A stretch of DNA of 31,890 nucleotides. Source: DASYZQ01 sp035946175. Its GTDB lineage: Bacteria > Patescibacteriota > Saccharimonadia > Saccharimonadales > UBA4665. Positions 29,121 to 31,890 of this stretch are shown piece by piece (the stretch's first letter is position 1; every line of letters starts with the position of its first letter). The position numbers and the translations under genes were made by a program. Below the pieces are notes generated by a model, which was not told where the DNA came from, ran no database searches, and saw only the letters and a program-made list of their open reading frames with translations. The DNA lies in contig DASYZQ010000032.1 of NCBI GenBank assembly GCA_035946175.1, forward strand, positions 1-31,890, in the 5' to 3' direction.

Positions 29121-31682
29121 ATGAATCTTCCGAAGGTATACGAACCGGCATTGTTTGAGGCAGATATCCAAGCGCTTTGGGAAAAAAGTGGGGTTTTTAC
29201 GCCATCTAAAAGAGGTAAAAGCTATTCAATCGTCATGCCGCCACCGAATGCCAATGGCAACGCTCACCTCGGCACGGCAATAACGATCTATCTTGAAGAT
29301 ATTGCCATGCGCTACCACCGACTGAAGGGTGAAAATTGCCTCTTTTTGCCAGGCGCCGACCATGCCGGCTTTGAAACCCAAGTCGTATTTGAGAAGCAAC
29401 TTGCCAAAGAGGGAAAAAGCCGATTCGATTTTAGCCGTGAGCAGCTCTATCAACAAATTTGGGATTTTGTAGCTAGCAATCGGCAAAATTTCGAGTCTCA
29501 GTTCCGGCGGCTAGGCGCGAGTGTTGACTGGAGCCGCTACACCTTCACTCTAGACGATAAGATCATTAAACGTGCTTACGCAACCTTCAAGAAGATGTGG
29601 GAAGAGGGGTTAATTTACCGTGGCGAGCGGCTGGTGAACTTCTGTACCTTTCACGGCACAGCATTTGCGGATATTGAGGTTGCTTACAAGGAAGAAAAGA
29701 GTCATTTGTGGTATATCAATTACCCCCTCACTGATGGCAACGGCGAATTGGTTGTGGCAACAACGCGGCCCGAGACGATGCTGGGTGATATGGCCGTTGC
29801 GGTCAACCCGCACGACAAACGATATAAAAAATATATTGGCAAGACTGTACGACTGCCCCTAACAGAGCGAGAAATCCCGATTATTGCCGACAATTTTGTT
29901 GACCAGTCGTTTGGTACAGGAGTCGTTAAGATTACTCCTGCTCACGATCCCAACGATTTCGAGGCTGGCAAACGGCATGACCTACCGATGCTCACTGTCA
30001 TCGACTTCGCTGGCAATATGGTGAATGTGTCGGACCGTTACCGCGGCCTGGGCGTCGACGATGCCCGGAAGTTAGTGGTGGCCGATCTTGAAAAGGCAAG
30101 GTTATTGGTACGAATCGAAGATTATACTCATAATGTCGGTCACTGTTACAAGTGCGGTACGATCATTCAGCAGCTATTGCGGGAACAGTGGTTTGTCGAT
30201 ATGCAGCCACTGGCGCAACGGGCTATTGCTACACTGCAGACAGGAGCGATTACCTTTTATCCCGCCAGCAAGCAGGAACAGCTTATCGGCTACTTGCAGC
30301 AGCTTCATGACTGGAATATCAGCAGACAGATCGCATGGGGAATCCCAATTCCGGCCTTCCAGAACGTCGATCAGCCAGATGACTGGATCTACGACGAACG
30401 AGTGGATCAAGAGGTAATAGAGATCGATGGGAAGACCTATCGGCGCGATCCGGACGTCTTTGATACCTGGTTCAGTAGCAGCTCATGGCCCTATGCCACA
30501 CTCGACTATCCGGACAGTGACGATTTTACGCGTTTCTACCCTTTGAGCCTCATGGAAACTGGCGGGGAAATCCTCTATCCGTGGGTAAGCCGCATGTTGA
30601 TGCTGGGGCTTTACGTCACTGACACCATTCCCTTCAAGTCCGTCTATATCCATGGCTACGTCATGGCCGAGGATGGCATGAAAATGAGCAAAAGTCTCGG
30701 TAATGTCATCAACCCCCTAGATGCTATAGACTCCTACGGTTCAGATGCGCTGCGGATGGGTCTGATTGCCAGCCGAGCACCAGCGGTTAACCGAGGCTAT
30801 GACCCCCGAAAAGTGGCTGACGCCCGTAACTTCTGTAACAAGCTCTGGAATATAGCCCGCTACGTAGCAAGCACTATCGACGGGCAGACAATCGCCACAA
30901 CGCAGCCCAAGCCGCGATCTGCGGCCGATCATTGGATTTTCAGTGAATTGCGACGCTCTGTAGATGCCATTGCCGAGCATCTCGATACTTACCGATTTGC
31001 TGAGGCCTATGACCAGCTATATCATTTCGTGTGGGACGATTTCGCCGACTGGTACATTGAAGCATCAAAGGTGAACCTCAACCCTGCCGCGCTCGACTTC
31101 GCACTGCAGAGTATCCTCAAGATCGCCCACCCATTTGCGCCGTTTGTGACTGAGGCCCTTTGGCAGACATTACAACCCCATGGTAATACGCTACTCGTCC
31201 GTACCGAATGGCCTACCGTCAAAGCAGGGGAGTCACAGAAAGCGACAGGCTTTGAGCATATCAAAACGCTGGTGAGCGAAATCCGCTCTATAAAAAATAC
31301 CCTAGGGTTCACGCATGAGGTGAAGCTGGCACATCAAGGCGATTTTGATGACGAGCAACGAGCGCTTCTGGAGCAGCTGGCGCACGTGGTCGCCGAGCCT
31401 GGGCAACAGCGAGGGCTTCGCCTGTTGACTGGGTTCAAAGGAGTTAGTTGCTGGCTGGATATAGACGAAAAGTTGTTAACGCGCTACGCTGCTATATTGG
31501 CCGATCAGCAGGCTACTGAAACTCAAACTGTTGAGCGGCTTGAAATACGGCTCAAGAATAAACAGTACGTCAGCAAGGCCCCCGAGAAGTTAGTTGCCGA
31601 GACACGGTCGCAGTTGCGCGATGCCAAAAATCGTTTAGCGGCAACACAGCTCGACCAGCAACGCTTAATAACCACCACATAG
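29121..31682 (+). CDS. valS: Valyl-tRNA synthetase
   Basis: Class I synthetase of 853 residues. The Rossmann fold has PPPNANGNAHLGTA, where the HIGH motif reads HLGT (49-52) so the final His is Thr52. The editing domain is present (VVATTRPETMLGD, GTGVVKITPAHDPNDFEAG), as are 'DVFDTWFSSSSWPYATL', KMSKS at 521-525, the helical anticodon domain, and a C-terminal coiled coil (QTVERLEIRLKNKQYVSKAP). Everything else is typical of ValRS. GGGA lies 10 nt before the ATG. It follows the ParA pair after about 90 bp; no T-box or other leader structure is seen. Confidence 0.97.
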   Translation: MNLPKVYEPALFEADIQALWEKSGVFTPSKRGKSYSIVMPPPNANGNAHLGTAITIYLEDIAMRYHRLKGENCLFLPGADHAGFETQVVFEKQLAKEGKSRFDFSREQLYQQIWDFVASNRQNFESQFRRLGASVDWSRYTFTLDDKIIKRAYATFKKMWEEGLIYRGERLVNFCTFHGTAFADIEVAYKEEKSHLWYINYPLTDGNGELVVATTRPETMLGDMAVAVNPHDKRYKKYIGKTVRLPLTEREIPIIADNFVDQSFGTGVVKITPAHDPNDFEAGKRHDLPMLTVIDFAGNMVNVSDRYRGLGVDDARKLVVADLEKARLLVRIEDYTHNVGHCYKCGTIIQQLLREQWFVDMQPLAQRAIATLQTGAITFYPASKQEQLIGYLQQLHDWNISRQIAWGIPIPAFQNVDQPDDWIYDERVDQEVIEIDGKTYRRDPDVFDTWFSSSSWPYATLDYPDSDDFTRFYPLSLMETGGEILYPWVSRMLMLGLYVTDTIPFKSVYIHGYVMAEDGMKMSKSLGNVINPLDAIDSYGSDALRMGLIASRAPAVNRGYDPRKVADARNFCNKLWNIARYVASTIDGQTIATTQPKPRSAADHWIFSELRRSVDAIAEHLDTYRFAEAYDQLYHFVWDDFADWYIEASKVNLNPAALDFALQSILKIAHPFAPFVTEALWQTLQPHGNTLLVRTEWPTVKAGESQKATGFEHIKTLVSEIRSIKNTLGFTHEVKLAHQGDFDDEQRALLEQLAHVVAEPGQQRGLRLLTGFKGVSCWLDIDEKLLTRYAAILADQQATETQTVERLEIRLKNKQYVSKAPEKLVAETRSQLRDAKNRLAATQLDQQRLITTT

Positions 31683-31715
31683 GTGGGAGCTTATCGCGAC
31701 TAGTTCGCAATCATC

Positions 31716-31731
31716 TGTTATACTGGGCACT
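31716..31731 (+). promoter_or_regulatory. Extended -10 promoter after valS
   Basis: TGTTATACT (31716-31724), the same nine bases as before argS and parA. The predicted +1 is 31731, two bases before an ATG. Confidence 0.5.
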
Positions 31732-31732
31732 C

Positions 31733-31798
31733 ATGTCCGACAGCCAGGCATTAGACCTGCTCCCCAATAACCTGCACACAGATACACTATTCGCCTAA
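31733..31798 (+). CDS. Very short ORF behind a strong promoter (21 aa), uncertain
   Basis: ATG at 31733 opens a 21-residue frame ending LFA and TAA, at the exact spacing expected of a leaderless start. After the stop the same frame continues, and a second ATG at 31814 gives 22 residues ending QLFA and TAA (31814-31879), behind AAGGGA. The frames could be small peptides, the interrupted start of a larger gene, or chance. On the opposite strand short frames also remain open to the window edge, so a convergent gene end is possible. I recognise nothing in them. Confidence 0.3.
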   Translation: MSDSQALDLLPNNLHTDTLFA

Positions 31799-31890
31799 AG
31801 GGAATCCTCTGTTATGCGTTCGGTTCAAGCTGCCCGTATGCCAAATGGTAGTTCCACAGTCCTGCAGTTGTTCGCATAACCCGGTCATCG

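Noticed and set aside
31815..31845. GGTTCAAGC resembling a tRNA T-loop
   Set aside because: No acceptor, D-arm or anticodon stem can be paired around it.
1..31890. CRISPR array, insertion sequence, prophage or tRNA gene
   Set aside because: No regularly spaced repeats, transposase, integrase, phage structural gene or tRNA cloverleaf was seen on reading both strands. This was by eye only; a covariance-model search could still find a small RNA.

Overview
The window reads as an ordinary, very compact bacterial chromosome segment, not a phage or plasmid. G+C is close to one half by eye, intergenic gaps are short, gene ends often overlap, and TGA is used as a stop. The gene set and several sequence traits point to Candidatus Saccharibacteria (TM7) or a close patescibacterial relative. 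These traits are a bifunctional phosphoglucose/phosphomannose isomerase, a DUF1361 membrane protein, tiny YG-motif surface proteins beside sortase and Tat genes, a MurE-like ligase with a shortened N-terminus, and a primase without zinc ligands. The assignment is an inference from recognised protein families; no database was searched.

Layout. Positions 1-10.4 kb carry replication, repair and transcription genes, mostly on the minus strand: holA, an HD-domain hydrolase, mutM, a short DciA/DUF721-like protein, a membrane-anchored unknown, polA, an unknown ORF, a P-loop kinase, and an overlapping dnaG-rpoD pair. Positions 10.6-12.7 kb carry an anchored unknown protein, a YjbR-family protein, an exported COG4315-type repeat protein and a DoxX-like protein. 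Positions 12.8-19.5 kb are minus strand: an mscL-msrB-orn operon, argS, the DUF1361 protein, an OmpR-type response regulator with its sensor kinase, and the sugar-phosphate isomerase. Positions 19.6-22.95 kb form an export and surface block: a helical unknown, a sortase, a 37-residue membrane peptide, a tiny protein with an LTNTG sorting signal on the opposite strand, tatA, tatC, and a small protein with an RK-type Tat-like signal. Positions 23.0-27.6 kb hold groES-groEL under a promoter with two CIRCE-like operators, then murE and tsaD diverging from one palindromic -10 box. Positions 27.6-31.7 kb hold a ParA plus ribbon-helix-helix partition-like pair preceded by three inverted repeats, then valS. 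The last 200 bases hold only very short ORFs behind a strong promoter-like site.

The most striking pattern is in gene starts. For about fourteen genes that begin transcription units, a recognisable -10 box sits so close to the start codon that the predicted transcript begins 0-5 nt before ATG or GTG. Genes inside operons, and a few with longer leaders (groES, mscL, parA, tatA), have Shine-Dalgarno sequences instead. This suggests widespread leaderless transcription and was used here to correct several starts.

Other points worth a second look are the loss of all four zinc ligands in DnaG, a Pol I without visible proofreading residues and with Phe at the motif A fidelity position, a Thr replacing the last His of the ValRS HIGH motif, and the atypical MurE-like ligase.
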